This document shows positions 23,573 through 36,730 of a DNA stretch of 64,000 nucleotides, in pieces. Source of the stretch: Knoxdaviesia capensis (taxonomy: Eukaryota; Ascomycota; Sordariomycetes; Microascales; Gondwanamycetaceae). Location: the NCBI GenBank assembly GCA_001510575.1, contig LNGK01000007.1, positions 924,151 through 988,150 of the forward strand, in the 5' to 3' direction. The notes beneath the pieces are model-generated. The model was given only the letters and a program-made list of their open reading frames with translations. It ran no database searches and was not told the origin of the DNA. Positions within the stretch are counted from its first letter, which is position 1; each line of letters opens with the position of its first letter. Made by a program: the position numbers and the translations under genes.

Positions 23573-26500
23573 TCACATATTCAGAGTCTTGACCATCATC
23601 TCCACGCGCGCCGCATCCTGCACGAGCAGCTGGCGCTGCCCAAACACCTCGCGCATGCCCCGCACAATGGTGTGGAAGCTGCTGGCGGCGCCGCGCTCCT
23701 GCGTGAGCCGCACAATGCTGAGCGGGTGGCGGCTGCCGTGCTCGATGACGGTCATGACCTCGGCCGCCAGCGCGACCTCCTTCAGCTTGAGGCTGTTGGT
23801 CTTGGCCACGCGGCAGAACACTATGTTGCGCGCCTTGTCGACCTGCACGTCGCGCATGCCGTACTGCCGCCACTCGCGGAACAGCATCACCAGCTCGATG
23901 CGCGCGCGCTTGCGCGGCAGCGCAAAGCACAGGTGGTCCGTCGCCGGCTTGACCCGCAGCAGCCGCGCGAGCCAGTTCTGCTGTACCTCGATGTTGCGGC
24001 CGACTGCTGCCCCCGTGGTTGTCATCGCGCGGTCCGGTGCCGGGCGCGGCTCCGACGTGTTTCGCGTGGCGCGCCGAGAGCCTGAAGGTTTCTCTGTGGA
24101 GCCGAAAAAGGTTAGGTTGGATTCGTATGTTGGGCGCTCACTGCGCGTGCGTGTCTGTGTGAGTGTTGCTTACCGGTCTTGGATCCCTTAGATGACTTCC
24201 AAAACAACATGCCAAAAAGCTTCTTCATCGGCTGGCCACCACGAGAGCCGCCCTCGTCAATCGTCGACACCGTGTCGTTGCCATCACGGTACACCGTAAA
24301 CTTGCCCTCGGCCGCCTTCTGCGGCTTCTGGTTCTTCTTGGCCGAGTCCGACGAGAACGGGCTGAACCCGCCCAGCACATCCTTGGACTGGCGGCGGAAC
24401 CACCGCGGCTTCTTAGTCTCGGCAATGGTGTTGCTGCTAGCCGTGCTGCCGTTGTCGGTGGCAGCGGTGCTGGCCGACGAGTCGCGCCCGCCCGCGCCGT
24501 ACGGCTGGTACAGGGTGGCGTGGCGGTCGTTGTGCGGCTGCGTGAAGAAGTCCTCCGCATCGTACGTGCTCTGGCGGAACATGGGCGTCAGCGGCGAATC
24601 GTGCATCGGCGCCTGGATCTCGCGCCGGAGCGTGAGAGGAACCGGCTTCTCGTACTGCGAGTCCCGCGGCTGCGACGGCGACTCCACCATGCGGATGGTC
24701 TTGTTCTGCATGCGCGAGAACGTGTCCATTTCAATCAACTTCGTCTCATCGGCCACCAGCCGGGAGCGGCGTTGCTTGGATCCATCGCTGATGTCCTTCA
24801 ACTCAATGTATCTCGGGGTCGTGACACCTTCACCCTGGGCTTGTCCCGGGAAGAGCGTGCTGTTGCGGTTGCTCGACGCATCCAGGGTGTTGCCATGAAT
24901 GGTGACGTTGGCTCGGACGCTGGGAGGGTCCCCCGGCGAAGGCTTGTCCAAGCCCTGGAGAGCGCTTCCGAAAAGCTGCCCCGGTGTGCTAGCAGCCCGA
25001 CGTTCGGCAACGGGCCGAGCCAACCGCAGCGGAATGGCACTTGCGGCCGACGGCGGCTGGGCCGGGTTGCTGCTGTTCCGAGCAGGCGTCTTGTCCTCAG
25101 CGCCCAGCTTGGTGGCCTTGTGGGGGCCCGCGAGGGACCAGAACATATCGCTTTGGAAATCCGGCAGAGGCGGGAGCGGCCGATCCTTCCAGCTCTCCGG
25201 AGACGGAGTCGGGGCCAAAAGAGCAGCCACTCCAGACAGAGCAGCAGCCGGCGAAGACTCGCGGAAGTCCGTGCGAGTCGCAGTCTCGGGAGTCTCGCGA
25301 ATGGTGTCCATCGTCATCGTCTCCGACGGCGTCATGGCCGAGAAGCCGTTGAAAGCTTCGTCAAGGTCCTGGGCCAGTTTAAAGCTGACCTTGCGAACCT
25401 CCTCATCGAGGGCGTGCTCAGTCTTGTGCTTGGCTGTCACAAACGTGATCTGCGCCTTGGCACGGCCCGGAGTCTGCGGGCCCGCTCCGTAGCCGCTGGT
25501 GTCGTTGTTGTCGCATCTAGCGACCACGACCACCTCCTTTGCCTCGAGAAGCTGCGAGGACATGTTCAGCGATGTCGACTCATCATAGCTTGCGGTGCTA
25601 ACACAGCTATTTTCGCGGAAATGGTTCGATTGGCTGGCGGTGTCGGAAACCGATCCGCCGCGTGACGAGAGCTCGGTCCGGGCTGCACCTCGGTGCGACA
25701 TTTTCCGGTTCTGCGGATAGTTCAGAGCCCGTTTGCGGGGCACGACGATGACGCTGCTGCTGCCTCCACCAACTCCACGGATGGCAGAAAGGGTGGCCGA
25801 GGTCATCGGCGCGCGCGAGCTGTAAAGGGTGCTGGAGGTCGGCATGTGCGGGCCAGCCATACGGAAGCTGCGTGCAGCGTGGCTGGTGGTTGTGGCCATC
25901 GATCCGCTGCGGAGGCGGCGGACATTGGCAGCATAGCTATCGTTCATTTCCTCGTGGTGGGGGCCCGACGATCCCATGTTGTTGTTGGTTATGCCGTTGC
26001 GGTGAATGGTGATTTTGGCATGGCTGGCCTGGCGTTCCTTCGGAACGGGCATGCGGTTCACATTGTACGGGTCATAGCTGGCGACGGTGCCATCATCAGT
26101 GCCAGCATCGGTGCCGGCATCGGTGCCGGCATCAGTCTCAGCCACGTGGGAGATCACAGTAAAGCGGGAGTTGGATCGTCCGGGGCCGAGGTTGGTGAAC
26201 TCGCATGTCATCACCTTCTTTCTCCAGATCGACGGCTGCATGTGGTGCAGATCGCTGCGGGAGTGGGCAATCTCGGGGTTGAAGTTTTCAAGCTGAGACT
26301 CGCGGTAATCGTGGAGAAGCCAGTAAAAGACTTGCTGGTCGCTCGGCCTAGAAATGGGGTTGTTAGATACAGGTTGTCGAATGTCAACAATTCATGATAT
26401 GTCAGGGGGAAACAAAAGGCCTTACTCGTCACTGGTAAGAATATCTGTAAGATCCTCATCAGTATACAGATGCCACAAAGACCGAAGCTGGCGCACAATC

Positions 26501-28113
26501 TGAGGATCAACATCCTCAGGCTTGACCGGAGTGTGTCGGAATTGCTTGCACATTCCCGGAGGCTGGCCGTCAACATCGCTGTAGTAGTCAACATAGGCGT
26601 ATTTCTGCACAAGCGGGTGGCGCCACATCTCACGCATGGTGATCCGGCGCTCCGGGTTGACCTGGAGCATACGGCGGATCAGATCCTTGGCCTCCAGGCT
26701 GAGAAACTCCGGCATCTCGTACTCGCCCTTCTTGACACGCGACAACATCGCCCGCATATCAGGCTCGTCGAACGGCAGTCTAGCGGCAAGCATGGCGTAG
26801 AGAATCACTCCCATGCTCCAGATATCGGCCTTATCGCCCATGTACTGCTTGTTCTTCAACAACTCAGGGGCTGCATAGTGAGGGCTGCCACACGCGCTGT
26901 GGAGACGATGGGCGTCGGTTTGGTGAAGAGCAGCCATGCCGAAATCGGCAATTTTAACCTGGCCGTCCGAAGTCAGAAGAATGTTCTCCGGCTTCAGATC
27001 GCGGTGGCAGATGTTAAACTTGTGGCAATAATGCATGGCGCTCATGATCTGGCGGAAGAAAATCATAGCCCCTTCCTCGGTCAGACGGCCACGAGTCGTG
27101 ATATACTCGAAGAGATCGCCCTTATCAACGTACTCGAGAACAAGATAACTGGTGAGACGACGAGGTTCCTTGAAGTTAGTAAACAGTAGACCCTAAGCAC
27201 AGTCAGTAGAGGATAGAAGAGTAACTCACATTTCGCGGCCATTCTCCCAGATATCATAGATCTTCATGATGTTGGGATGTTTAATAAGCTTAAGAACGGC
27301 CACTTCACGCTCAATGGCAACCGGCATACGCAGATGGCCACTCTTCAGACCGACGCCGCTAGATTCCCACTTGTCCAGAGCCGCGAGACTTCCGGCCTGG
27401 ACCAGGTTTCCCGAGTTCTTCGAAACAATCTTGACGGCGCCAAGCTGCTCGGTCAGTCTGTGGCGGCAGAGTCGGACAGAAGCCGAAGATCCCTTTCCGA
27501 GGGTGCGTCCCAGCTGCCAGGGACCAATATGGGTTTTGTGGCCATCGGGGCTTCGAGCAATGAATTCGATGTCTTCCATCTCAACATCGGGGCTAGTGGA
27601 CGCGGTCGAGTACGGGGATGAAACGGGAACGGCGTAGGAGTTGGGATAGCGGCCGGTAGTCGGGGTATAAACCTTGGATTGATGGTTCTTGCTAGGTTTG
27701 GGGTTATAGTAACCGTAGTCGCTGGATTGGATTCCGCCAGTTCCGGACGGACCAGTACGGGAGGCCTCGGAAGTCGGAGACGGGGTCGCGGCCGGGGTGA
27801 TGATGCCGGCACCGTTGACAGAAGACTGTCCAGAGTTAGAGTCAGCGGCTGCCGCAGCAACCCGCTGTTTAGTGGCTAGAGCAATTTCACGGAGCATGAC
27901 TTCCTCTTGCTCCTGGCGACGAACAGGGCCGTCACCCAGGAGAGCAACGAGTTCGGGAGCACGGTAAGACTTGGGTTTGGAGCCGTTAGGAAACTGCTGC
28001 TGGTGCAACTGTCCCAATATGGCGTGGTTGTTCACCCGGCCGGTAGCGTCAGCCAAAGGCTGGCGACCGGGAGGCGCGAACTTTGGGTAAGATGATTGGT
28101 GAGGATCAGGCAT
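23573..28113 (-). CDS. Gin4/Hsl1/Kcc4-type (NIM1 family) Ser/Thr protein kinase
   Basis: Predicted septin-associated kinase linking septation and morphogenesis to the cell cycle. Exons on the minus strand: 28113-27230, 27148-26426, 26347-24174 and 24093-23573; introns 81, 78 and 80 nt; 1433 aa. The kinase domain spans about residues 198-480, with glycine loop GKGSSASV, catalytic HRDLKPEN (343-350), DFG (363-365) and APE (388-390). A roughly 800-residue low-complexity region follows, carrying a short TDAG tandem repeat. The C-terminal 110-120 residues resemble a membrane-binding KA1 domain; that is inferred from position and family, not from a clear motif. The start is the ATG giving MPDPHQSS; the frame is open further upstream only from non-ATG codons. 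The Aspergillus relative is probably the septation kinase KfsA, from memory. The gene is divergent from Smc5. Confidence 0.92.
26084..26136 (-). repeat. 12-bp coding tandem repeat (Thr-Asp-Ala-Gly)
   Basis: Inside exon 3 of the kinase, near-identical 12-bp units encode TDAG three times plus the variant TDDG. In-frame units mean copy-number change would keep the reading frame. Confidence 0.85.
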
Positions 28114-30800
28114 TGCGGCCTTGGTTCCCTCCAGGTCAAAATGAGTGAAGGAGATAGAGGGAAGGGGTGATCTAGTCCGGTTTAGAAAGACATTGGGTAG
28201 CTGTTCTTGGATTGGATTCAAGAGGAGCTGTGCAAATAGTCTAAGAAAGCGGATGCCAGATCAGAGGGGGAATGTTAGCAAGAAGGATTTCTGAAGCAAG
28301 AGAAAATAACACAAGAGGAATATTAGCAACAGCTATTTTCTCTAGGTGGAATCTTGATTTAATTTGATCTAAGAGCAAATTATGTGTGTGTGACATGTAA
28401 CATCACGGCTCATTAGAAGACTTCTTCTCGTCACCACAGTGATCCGGAGTCCAAAAACACATATCGGGACTTCAAATTATGGGATAGGATGCCGTGTTAT
28501 GGTGGGGACTAACACCAGCGAAAGCTCTGCCTTCACGCGTCCATCGCGGTTATATCATGGGATGACGCGACGATAGCAATACAAAACATGAACAGTCAAA
28601 GGATAGTCAAGCACAGCACTTAAAAAGGAGGGATCAAGAAGGAGATATAAAGCAGTAAGATGCATAAGGAAAGGCAGAAGGAACTTAGAAGCAAGGGGAT
28701 ATCAGACAAAAGCACCTACAGATAGGTATCATCAGATTGAAGAATATAGCTAGATATCAAAAGATCTCAGAGAAGAAACCACATCAAGCCAAGATATCAG
28801 AAGAAAGAAGTTAAAGAAAAGAAAAGAATTAGAAAAGAATTAATTAGAAAATATTATAAATGAATGACAAGAAGAGGAGGGTCAGAAAAATCAAGGCTAT
28901 GCTCTGAGATGCAATCAAGGAATAGAATAGCAGAAGAGAATGAATCAGAGCAGACCGGAGGAGGAAGAGGAAGAAAGGAGAAAAGAAGGAGAAGAGAAAA
29001 AAGAAGAGAATGTCCTAATAAGAGAAGAGTGGAAAAGAGAGAGAAGGACGAAGAATAAAGACACAAAGGCTGCCAGAATCAATAGCTGGGAAGAAGTGGT
29101 AAGAGAGAAGCAATTATCTTCCTCTCATACTTCTCCCTTGGCATCATCAGAGACAAGAATAGTGAGGCTATAGGGTTAGAAGAATTCCTCACTCATGGGG
29201 ATTCTCTCCCTTGAGAGGCAGTTCCCTCAACCCCCCTCATCATGGCCCAGTTCACATGAGTCTTTGGGACCATGTATTCCAGTGATCGGAGAAGTCCAGT
29301 GGCCGAATATCAGTCCACAGATCTGTGAAGTGCATTTTATGTCTTCTGAATACCGCAGCAGGTGATATATCGCTCTCGTCTCTCTCGGTCTCGCTGAGGT
29401 CCTCGTATTCCGATGTCGCTTCGTCCGTTTGCTCGTGGCAACATCCCGTCCCAAACAAAGCTCCCGAGAAACAGAGAAAAAAAGGTCAGATAGTCTTCTT
29501 TTCAGTGTGTGTGTTGTTTTGCCTCGTTCGGGCATGGCTGTCGCCAATCTTAGATGTGGAATGAACAAGTCTCGGACCACTAACACTGAGCATAGCTGAC
29601 GCCCGATGTGCTTTGCAGAATCGAATCAGCTTCGACCGGGAGCTTTCACCAAGCCGTCTCTGGCGATCTAGATCTGGGTACGTGATTGGGTTACCTCATA
29701 CCCATCGGCCAAGTCTGGTTGGTTGGGGGCCTAGTTGTGGCAAGAGGGAAGAAGGACGGGATACAAAGTCCACGGCTGCACGAGTTCGCAGTGACACTTG
29801 TCACAGCTGGTCTCGCCGTCTCTTCCACACATCATGAGAGTTGCTCACGGCCAGACATGTTCATCCCAGCCCGGCTTCAGCCAGCCCCGGCCGATGACTC
29901 CGGATATAAAACCGAATAGCAGGTCTACAATGTCTGTAGATGAGGCAGAAACGCGATGGAAACCATGTACCTGCAATTAGAAGTTCATTAGCAAGCGAAT
30001 TCCAGTGGGTGGTGCAAGAGGCTGACACCAGGATTCCTCAGTGTTCATCCGCTCAGGAATGCTAGATGGGCCTGGCAATTCTAGCACGTCCGAAAAAGGG
30101 AGAGCATGGAGCAAAGCTGATACTTATCGAAAGCTCACTCTAGAATCTTCATCGGGTCACGGCTATAATATAGACAGCAATCTTCCTAGAAGGGGTGGAA
30201 GATACTAGTTTTGGTCGGGCAGAGCAAATGAATAATCCCAGAGTAGGTTCAAGCTTCAAGCAAGTCGGGAAAAGATAACCCTAGACCCAGCTCTTGATCC
30301 CAATAAAGCAGGAAGACAGTATATGAGGTGTGTATCAACTATGCAGGGACATAAATGCATGCACTTTACTTCAAAAACAAAGAAAACCCAGATTCAACTG
30401 AACAAAAACAAAAAACCATCATCAGAGGAAGAAGAAAAAAAAGAAACGCAATCGTGAAGGAAGGGAGAAAGATCTGGATGAAGCAGCTGAGTCAGCGAAA
30501 CGCGTATTTTGTAGGCCCAAATAATTCAGACGCGACCATTGTGAACTTCTTTATCGGATTATCACCAAACACTGCACGCTGGAATTTTTTGGCTGCAATT
30601 CTCATCCCCTCTAACTTCTAAGTTTTTCGTGGGGGGGTTTTTGTTTCTTCCTTCTCCTACGTTTCCCATTCTTTCTTCCCTCCCTCCAAATTAACTCAAG
30701 TTCTCGCCAAGAATTTGTTGGTGACGTTTGAATCCCCTTATCCTTTCCCATACGCCTCATTTCTCACCACTGCTAGCAATTTTGGCCCCCAGAAGTCAAG
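28114..30800. other. Divergent kinase/Smc5 intergenic region
   Basis: A 2.7-kb region between two outward-reading genes, with no supportable gene. From about 28,600 to 29,170 the plus strand is strongly purine-rich (AGAAG/GGAGAA patterns). AACCCTA-type boxes occur at 29171-29178 (reverse) and 30288-30294. The final 150 nt before Smc5 are pyrimidine-rich, as is usual for fungal leaders. Confidence 0.65.
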
Positions 30801-33800
30801 ATGCCTCCCCGCCGTGGGAATCGGCAGCTTGAAGAGTCTCCCGAGGCTCAAGATGCAACCTCTCCCGAAACCGGATCCTACGAATCTGAATCACTGCGCC
30901 GGTCTCGACCCCGCCCCCGAACTCACTCGCCCAATTCGGAAGACGACCGAAAAGTTCCCATTCAGGACGACGACGACGCCGACGACGACTCCGTCGAACC
31001 AGACGAAGGCGATCCCACTCCGACCGGTCCCAATGGCACGCAGCCAAACGGCAACGGCTCGATTCGTAACCACCATACCGGCTTCCAGCCAGGAGCCATT
31101 ACCCGTGTCTTTCTCAAGAACTTCCTCACCTATGACGAAGCCGAATTCCGTCCGGGTCCGTATCTGAACATGGTGATCGGCCCCAATGGTACCGGCAAGA
31201 GCTCGCTCGTAAACGCCATTTGCTTGGGACTGGGGTTCCCCACGAAATTGCTGGGACGTGCTTCCACCGTCAGCGAGTTCGTCAAACACAACAAGGACAG
31301 CGCCATCATCGAGACTGAACTCCAGGCCCCGGAGTCCGAGTCGTCCAACTACGTCATCCGCCTCCAGATCCGGCGCGAGACGAACCAGCAGCGCTGGTGG
31401 CTGAACAGCCGCGAAGTGCCCCTGAAGCGGATCCAGGAGCTTGTGCGCTCACTCCGCATCCAAGTAGACAACCTGTGTCAGTTCCTGCCGCAAGACCGCG
31501 TGGTTGAATTTGCGCGGCTCAATGAAGTTGAACTGCTCCAGGAAACTCTGCGGGCCGCGGCTCCTGAACAGGTGACCGAGTGGCACCAGCAGCTGATTCA
31601 AATGCACAAGGAGAAGGTTGAAGCGGTGCGGCAGAACACGGGCATGGCCGAGCAGGTCGACACTCTCAAGAAGCGACAGGAGAACCTTCAGGTTGAGGTC
31701 GACCGCATCCACGAGCGAGAGGTCATCGAGGCCACACTCGGCCAGTACGAAATCGCCCTGCTCGTGGCGCAGTACGAAGAGGCCCGCACAAACTACGGCG
31801 CCGCCCGCCAGCGTCGAAAAGCTGCGGTTGAGCGTCTGCGGCGACTGGAGGCTGAAAACCAGCCGTCACTTCAGGCTGTAAAGGATACAGAGGAGTACCA
31901 GAAGCGGCTGAACGCCTTCCTGACGGCCCGGACCCGAGCGTTTATGACTGCTGACGAGAACGTCAATCGCGCGCGCAGCAAGCTCGCCGCGGCCACTGAG
32001 AAGGTTCGGAAATTTGAGACGGAGCAGAAGGCGCAGACTGAAGACTTTCAGAGAAAGAAGAAAGCTGTTGCCGAAGCCCGCCGGAAAGTGACTGTGCTGG
32101 AAGGAGAGGCTAGAACCGAACTTCCTCCTTTCAATGCCGTCGAGTGGAACCAGAAGATCGTAAGTACCCGTTGCACCATCCTCATCATCCTCATCACCCC
32201 CATCACTATCATCATGCCAGCCACAACCTCTAACATCACCGCCATCTTCCCCAACCTTTCTAGCGCTTGGCTGAGCACAACCAACGAGAAAACCAGACTG
32301 CCATTGAAGCCATCAATGACCGGTTGGAATCATTCAAACGCGACTTTGTCAAGCTGAAAGATGAGAACACCATGGCCAAGCGGGAACTTGAAACCGTCAC
32401 CACGCTCCAGGGCCAACAGCTACGCCTCCTCCGTCGGTTGGATTCGGCAGCTGCTGATGGCTGGGAATGGCTGCAGAAGCATCGTGGCGACTTCGAAAAG
32501 GAAGTGTTTGGTCCTGCACTTCTGTCCTGCTCCGTCAAAGATGAAGCCATGGTGGATATCATTGAAGCCTCCATGGGCCGCTCTGACTTTACATGCTTCA
32601 CCACACAATGTGCCCAGGACCACAAGACACTGAGCCGAATCTTTTACAAAGAACTCGGACTGAATGTCAGCATCCGAACCTGTACGGTCCCTCTTGCGTC
32701 GTTCAGACGCCCCCTTTCGGAATCACAGCTCCCGGAATATGGCCTCGATGGCTTTGCTGCCGACTTCATCGACGGCCCTGAGCCAGTGGTGGCCATGCTT
32801 TGTTCCGAGCGCCGGCTGCACCGATGTGGTGTTGCCAAAGGCAAGCTCTCCGAGGCCAACTTCCGGCGGCTAGAGAGCAGGGGAAAGCTAAATAATGTCA
32901 TCGCCCACCGCCAGTCCTACCGCTTCACTCACCGTCCTGAGTACGGTGATGCTGGAACCTCAACGTCATCGCGGCCCATCCAACCGGGACGTTACTGGAA
33001 GGTGCAGCAGGCTGACTCGGGTGAGAAGCAGGTGCTGGAGGCTCGTCTGCGAGATATCAGTGAAAGAGGCGAGCAGATCCGTAAAGAGGTGGCAGATATC
33101 AAAGCGGAGCGTCAGCGCCTTCACGATGAAGGAGCTGAGTTGGGGCAACAAGTGGTGGCGATGAAAGCCGAGAAGGAAGCCCTGCAGAGTGATTACACTC
33201 GCTGGAGAGCCATCCCGCAAAAGATCGAGCTTGAAAAGCAGAATGTGCTCCGCCTGCTGGGCGAAATGCACGATTCAGAGGACGAAATCATCAATATTGA
33301 ACGGAAGCACAACGCCGCCATGATCGAAAACACCAAGGCGGCGCTGGCGGTGTACCGGGAGGTTGTCGAGCTGCAGAAGCTGCACACGGAGCTCATAACC
33401 ATCAACCTCCGGGTCGCGGAAACAGCGTCGGACTTGGACCAACAGAAGGAGCGGGCGGCGAGCATTCTTGCGCAGCTGGATGAGCAGAAGTGCATGATCA
33501 CGGAAATTGAGCGCGAGATTCAGGAAGCGAAGGACGCGGCGATGCAGGCGCGCGAAGAGGTGACGGCAATCCAGTCGGCCTACGACCAGGACGAGATGAC
33601 GGCGTTTGTGAAGAAGAACACGGCGGAGCAGATCCGCAACGAGATCTTGGCGGAGCGGGCCAAGCTGGAGCTGCTGCAGGAGGCGCAGCCGGGCGTGATG
33701 GAGCGGTACACGGCGCAGGGTCGCGAGATCGAGCGGCTGGAGGCGGTGTTGGCGACGGCACAGGAGCGGCTGCGCGGCCTCGTGGCGCAGATTGAGGAGA

Positions 33801-34414
33801 TCCAGACGGTCTGGGAGCCGCAGGTGGATCTGTTGGTGGCCAAGGTTAGCGATGCGTTTAGCTACAACTTTGAGCAGATCAAGTGTGCGGGCGAGGTGCG
33901 GCTCCACAAGGATACCGAGTTTGAGAATTGGGCGTTGCATATCATGGTGTGCTTCCGGTAAGTACAATACAGTCCCCCCCCACCCCGTCAGCGGTCTTGA
34001 AAGCTACTAACCCTATCTGCCTCTCATCGCAACAGGACCCAGGAGGACGACGGCCAACTGGTGCGACTGACCGGAAACCGCCAGTCGGGCGGCGAGCGCT
34101 CGGTGTCGACGATTTTCTTCTTGATGGCGCTGCAGGCGGACGCGCAGTCGCCGTTCCGCGTGGTTGACGAGATCAACCAGGGCATGGACCCGCGCAACGA
34201 GCGTATGATGCACAACCGCATGGTCGAGATTGCCTGCCGCGACCACGACTGCCAGTACTTCCTGGTGACGCCGAAGCTGCTGACCGGCCTGCGGTACGAT
34301 CCGAAGATGACGGTTCTGTGCATTGCCAGCGGGGCGCATATGCCGGCGGACGGGTCGAAGCTGGATCTGAAGAGCTGTGTTCGCAAGCAGCGCTCGTTAC
34401 TGGCTGGGGCGTAA
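30801..34414 (+). CDS. smc5: Smc5, SMC5/6 complex ATPase
   Basis: Core subunit of the Smc5/6 complex for recombinational repair and chromosome segregation in the nucleus. Three exons: 30801-32159, 32264-33957 and 34036-34414; introns 104 and 78 nt; 1143 aa, normal for fungal Smc5. An acidic disordered tail (about 1-90) precedes the N-terminal ATPase head with Walker A GPNGTGKS at 127-134 and the conserved DNLCQFLPQDRV. Long coiled coils flank a hinge around residues 515-680. The C-terminal head, mostly in exon 3, has the ABC signature SGGERS (about 1035) and Walker B VVDEINQGMD. Intron 1 is rich in ATC/CAT triplets and lacks a stop in the upstream frame, but its 104 nt are not a multiple of three. 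An AACCCTA box lies about 510 nt upstream. Confidence 0.97.
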
Positions 34415-34899
34415 GGGGGGGAGGACGTTTCGTAGTTATTAGCTAGTTCTTTTTTTTTTCTTTTTTTTTTCTTTTCGTCTCTAATGTCTATCTCTTGGGG
34501 GTCATGCTCCCTGGAAGTTGGAATCGGATATGATCATGTTATTGATGATTGGGAGGTATCTTTGGTGGCAGGTCAGGTGTTCATGGCATTTGTATGTATG
34601 TGGGAAATCGTAATTAGCTTGAATCTGGAGTTGGAATGCTTGAATACTGATACCATGATATCGCATGAGACTAGGCACGTTTTAGGGTTAGGGTTGTGTT
34701 TTTCAGGCGGGTAGTCATCGGAAAATAAATGTACAGATGCCTCCAGAACATAGACGTTTATGTGAAGCTTCCTCTTTATACATCAATAAGACTCTATAGC
34801 CACAGACTCCATGTCTTCTTATTTCCAGAGAGTTCCTTACAGAGACCTATTTATTGGTTATCACACTCTTCTATCATTTCAATTCTCGAGCCTTCTACA
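34415..34899. other. Smc5-Asa1 intergenic region
   Basis: Starts with the Smc5 3' flank, a T-rich tract (34449-34476). It contains the two-unit telomere-like sequence at 34682-34695. Nothing coding is seen. Confidence 0.7.
34682..34695. promoter_or_regulatory. Double TTAGGG box upstream of asa1
   Basis: TTAGGGTTAGGGTT, 205-218 nt before the asa1 start codon. Telobox sequences of this kind bind Tbf1/Teb1-type Myb proteins in other fungi; binding here is inferred only. Confidence 0.4.
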
Positions 34900-36291
34900 A
34901 TGGATTCGGCAAGTGGGCGTTTGGCCCAGCCAAAATCCATTCTCCGAGGCCACAAGTCGCAGATTCATGCAGCTGCGTTTATTAGAGGAAATGAGCGGCT
35001 AGTTACAGGCGATGCTGATGGCTTCATCGTTTGCTGGGATCTGCTCACCATGCGGCCAGCTGCAGTATGGCAGGCCCATGAAAAGCCAGTTTTGGCTGTG
35101 GCGGGGTGGGGGAACTCCCGTTTGATCACGTACGTCTGTTCACCATCTTCTTTTTTTTTTCTCGTTCTGACTGCTACCTTTGATACTCTAGACACGGTCG
35201 GGACAACGAACTGACGATCTGGAAGATATCAGCCGATGATGAGGTCAACATGAGCAAAGCTCCCCCGCTGGAAGCTGTCAGTCAGCCGCGGCCACGGCCA
35301 TGGATCCTGCATGTTCTTCCCGTCAACTCGATGAACTTTTGCAGCTTTGCGTGCTGTGCCGAGGCTGATGTGGCCGATATGGGCCAAGAAGAAAATATTC
35401 TGTTGGCCGTTCCCAACGCTCTTGTTCTAGAGGGAGTACGTTGCGAACCGCACCACAGAAGTCCGAAGGGTGACGTCGTTCTTTGCTAACGCCGATCGTG
35501 TGATGGTACAGGTCGACATATTCCAGGTCCCGAGCCAGCAGCGACGGCACACGGTGATCCCAACAGCCGGGGCGGGGATGACCATGGCGGTGTCTGTGAG
35601 CCACGTCGGCGGCCTTTTGACGCTCGTGACGGCCTTCGAGAGCGGCACGGCAACGGTCTCGCGGTACCTCGCGCACACAGACGGCACGCAAACATGGGCC
35701 ACCGTGTACAAGGCCACCGCGCACTCGCAGCCGATCCTCTCGCTCAAGCTCGCACCATGCCACACGTACTTCCTGACGTCCGGCGCGGATGGCGTGGTGG
35801 CGAAGCACCCCGTGCTCCCGGCCGCGGCCGCAACACCTGGTGCGAGTCAGCAGCAGCAGCAGCAGCAGCAGCAGGCGGTGGGCTCCACGCCGCTCAAGAT
35901 CGCGAACACGAAGCATTCTGGGCAGCAGGGAATGGCGGTTCGGTCGGACGGCAAGATCTTCGCTACCGCCGGGTGGGACTCGAAAGCGCGGGTTTACTCG
36001 TGCAAGACGCTGAAAGAGGTCGCCGTGCTACAGTGGCACCAGGACGGGTGCTTTGCGACGGCGTTTTCGGTCGTTAAGGAGCCAGGAGACGCAACAGCGG
36101 CTGCGGCGTCCACCGCCACGATTTCATCGCCTTCGACGGGGTTGTCGGGTGATCTTGCGTCTCCGGGAAACCAACAGCAGCTCACACAGACGGTGCCCAA
36201 GACTAGGAGGAGGATTCAGCAAACGCTGTCGGCTCATTGGGTCGCAGTCGGCGCGAAGGACGGGAAAGTGAGTCTGTGGGATATTTTCTGA
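34900..36291 (+). CDS. asa1: Asa1, WD-repeat subunit of the ASTRA complex
   Basis: WD40 beta-propeller subunit of ASTRA, the Tra1/Tel2-associated complex that helps assemble PIKK kinases. Exons: 34900-35129, 35192-35435 and 35512-36291; introns 62 and 76 nt; 417 aa. The N-terminus has Asa1-type WD motifs: ILRGHKSQIHAAAF, TGDADGFIVCWDL, then GRDNELTIWKI after the first splice. The C-terminal repeats include TSGADGVVAKH, FATAGWDSKARVYS and AVGAKDGKVSLWDIF, which closes the protein as in the family. A nine-Gln tract (CAG repeat, 35850-35876) lies in the loop between the last two blades. The ATG chosen is the only one giving the conserved N-terminus. Asa1 identity rests on the overall layout; another WD protein is less likely. 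Confidence 0.9.
35850..35876 (+). repeat. CAG repeat encoding poly-Gln in Asa1
   Basis: Nine CAG codons in a row in exon 3 of asa1, placed between propeller blades. Confidence 0.9.
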
Positions 36292-36730
36292 GGCTCATAG
36301 CAACTGAATCTTCTATTTCCACTCAGTGCTGATTGCAAGGACAACGTCTCGCCCACATGAACCCTAACCCTTTGCCGGATGCTCCGTTCAACAGGTGCAA
36401 CACACGACGGCTTCGGAAGCCGCGATGTATCGTGATTTCGGAAGGTGCTACCGATCAAGATTTTGTTGGGATCTATAGCTTCGTTATTTCCGTTTGGAAA
36501 CTGTGACCTCATCTCAGGTAAAAGATCTTGATTTCCTTCTCATGTATATCTGGTCTTCCCATTTCACCTTTCTCTTCAAACCGCTTATCCTATATCGGCC
36601 GGAAACATCTCCGAAGTTCATTCCTTTCCGCAGCTCTCTCTGCCCCCCCTGAGACTATTCACTCACTCTCTACCTATAGCATCACCACAATTCTACACCT
36701 TTTCTGTGTATCTGTCCTTGCTTGCCTATC
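36292..36730. other. Asa1-carboxypeptidase intergenic region
   Basis: Holds the 3' flank of asa1 and the leader of the carboxypeptidase gene. AACCCTAACCC occurs at 36360-36370, 361 nt before the next start. The last 200 nt are CT-rich. No gene is visible. Confidence 0.7.
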
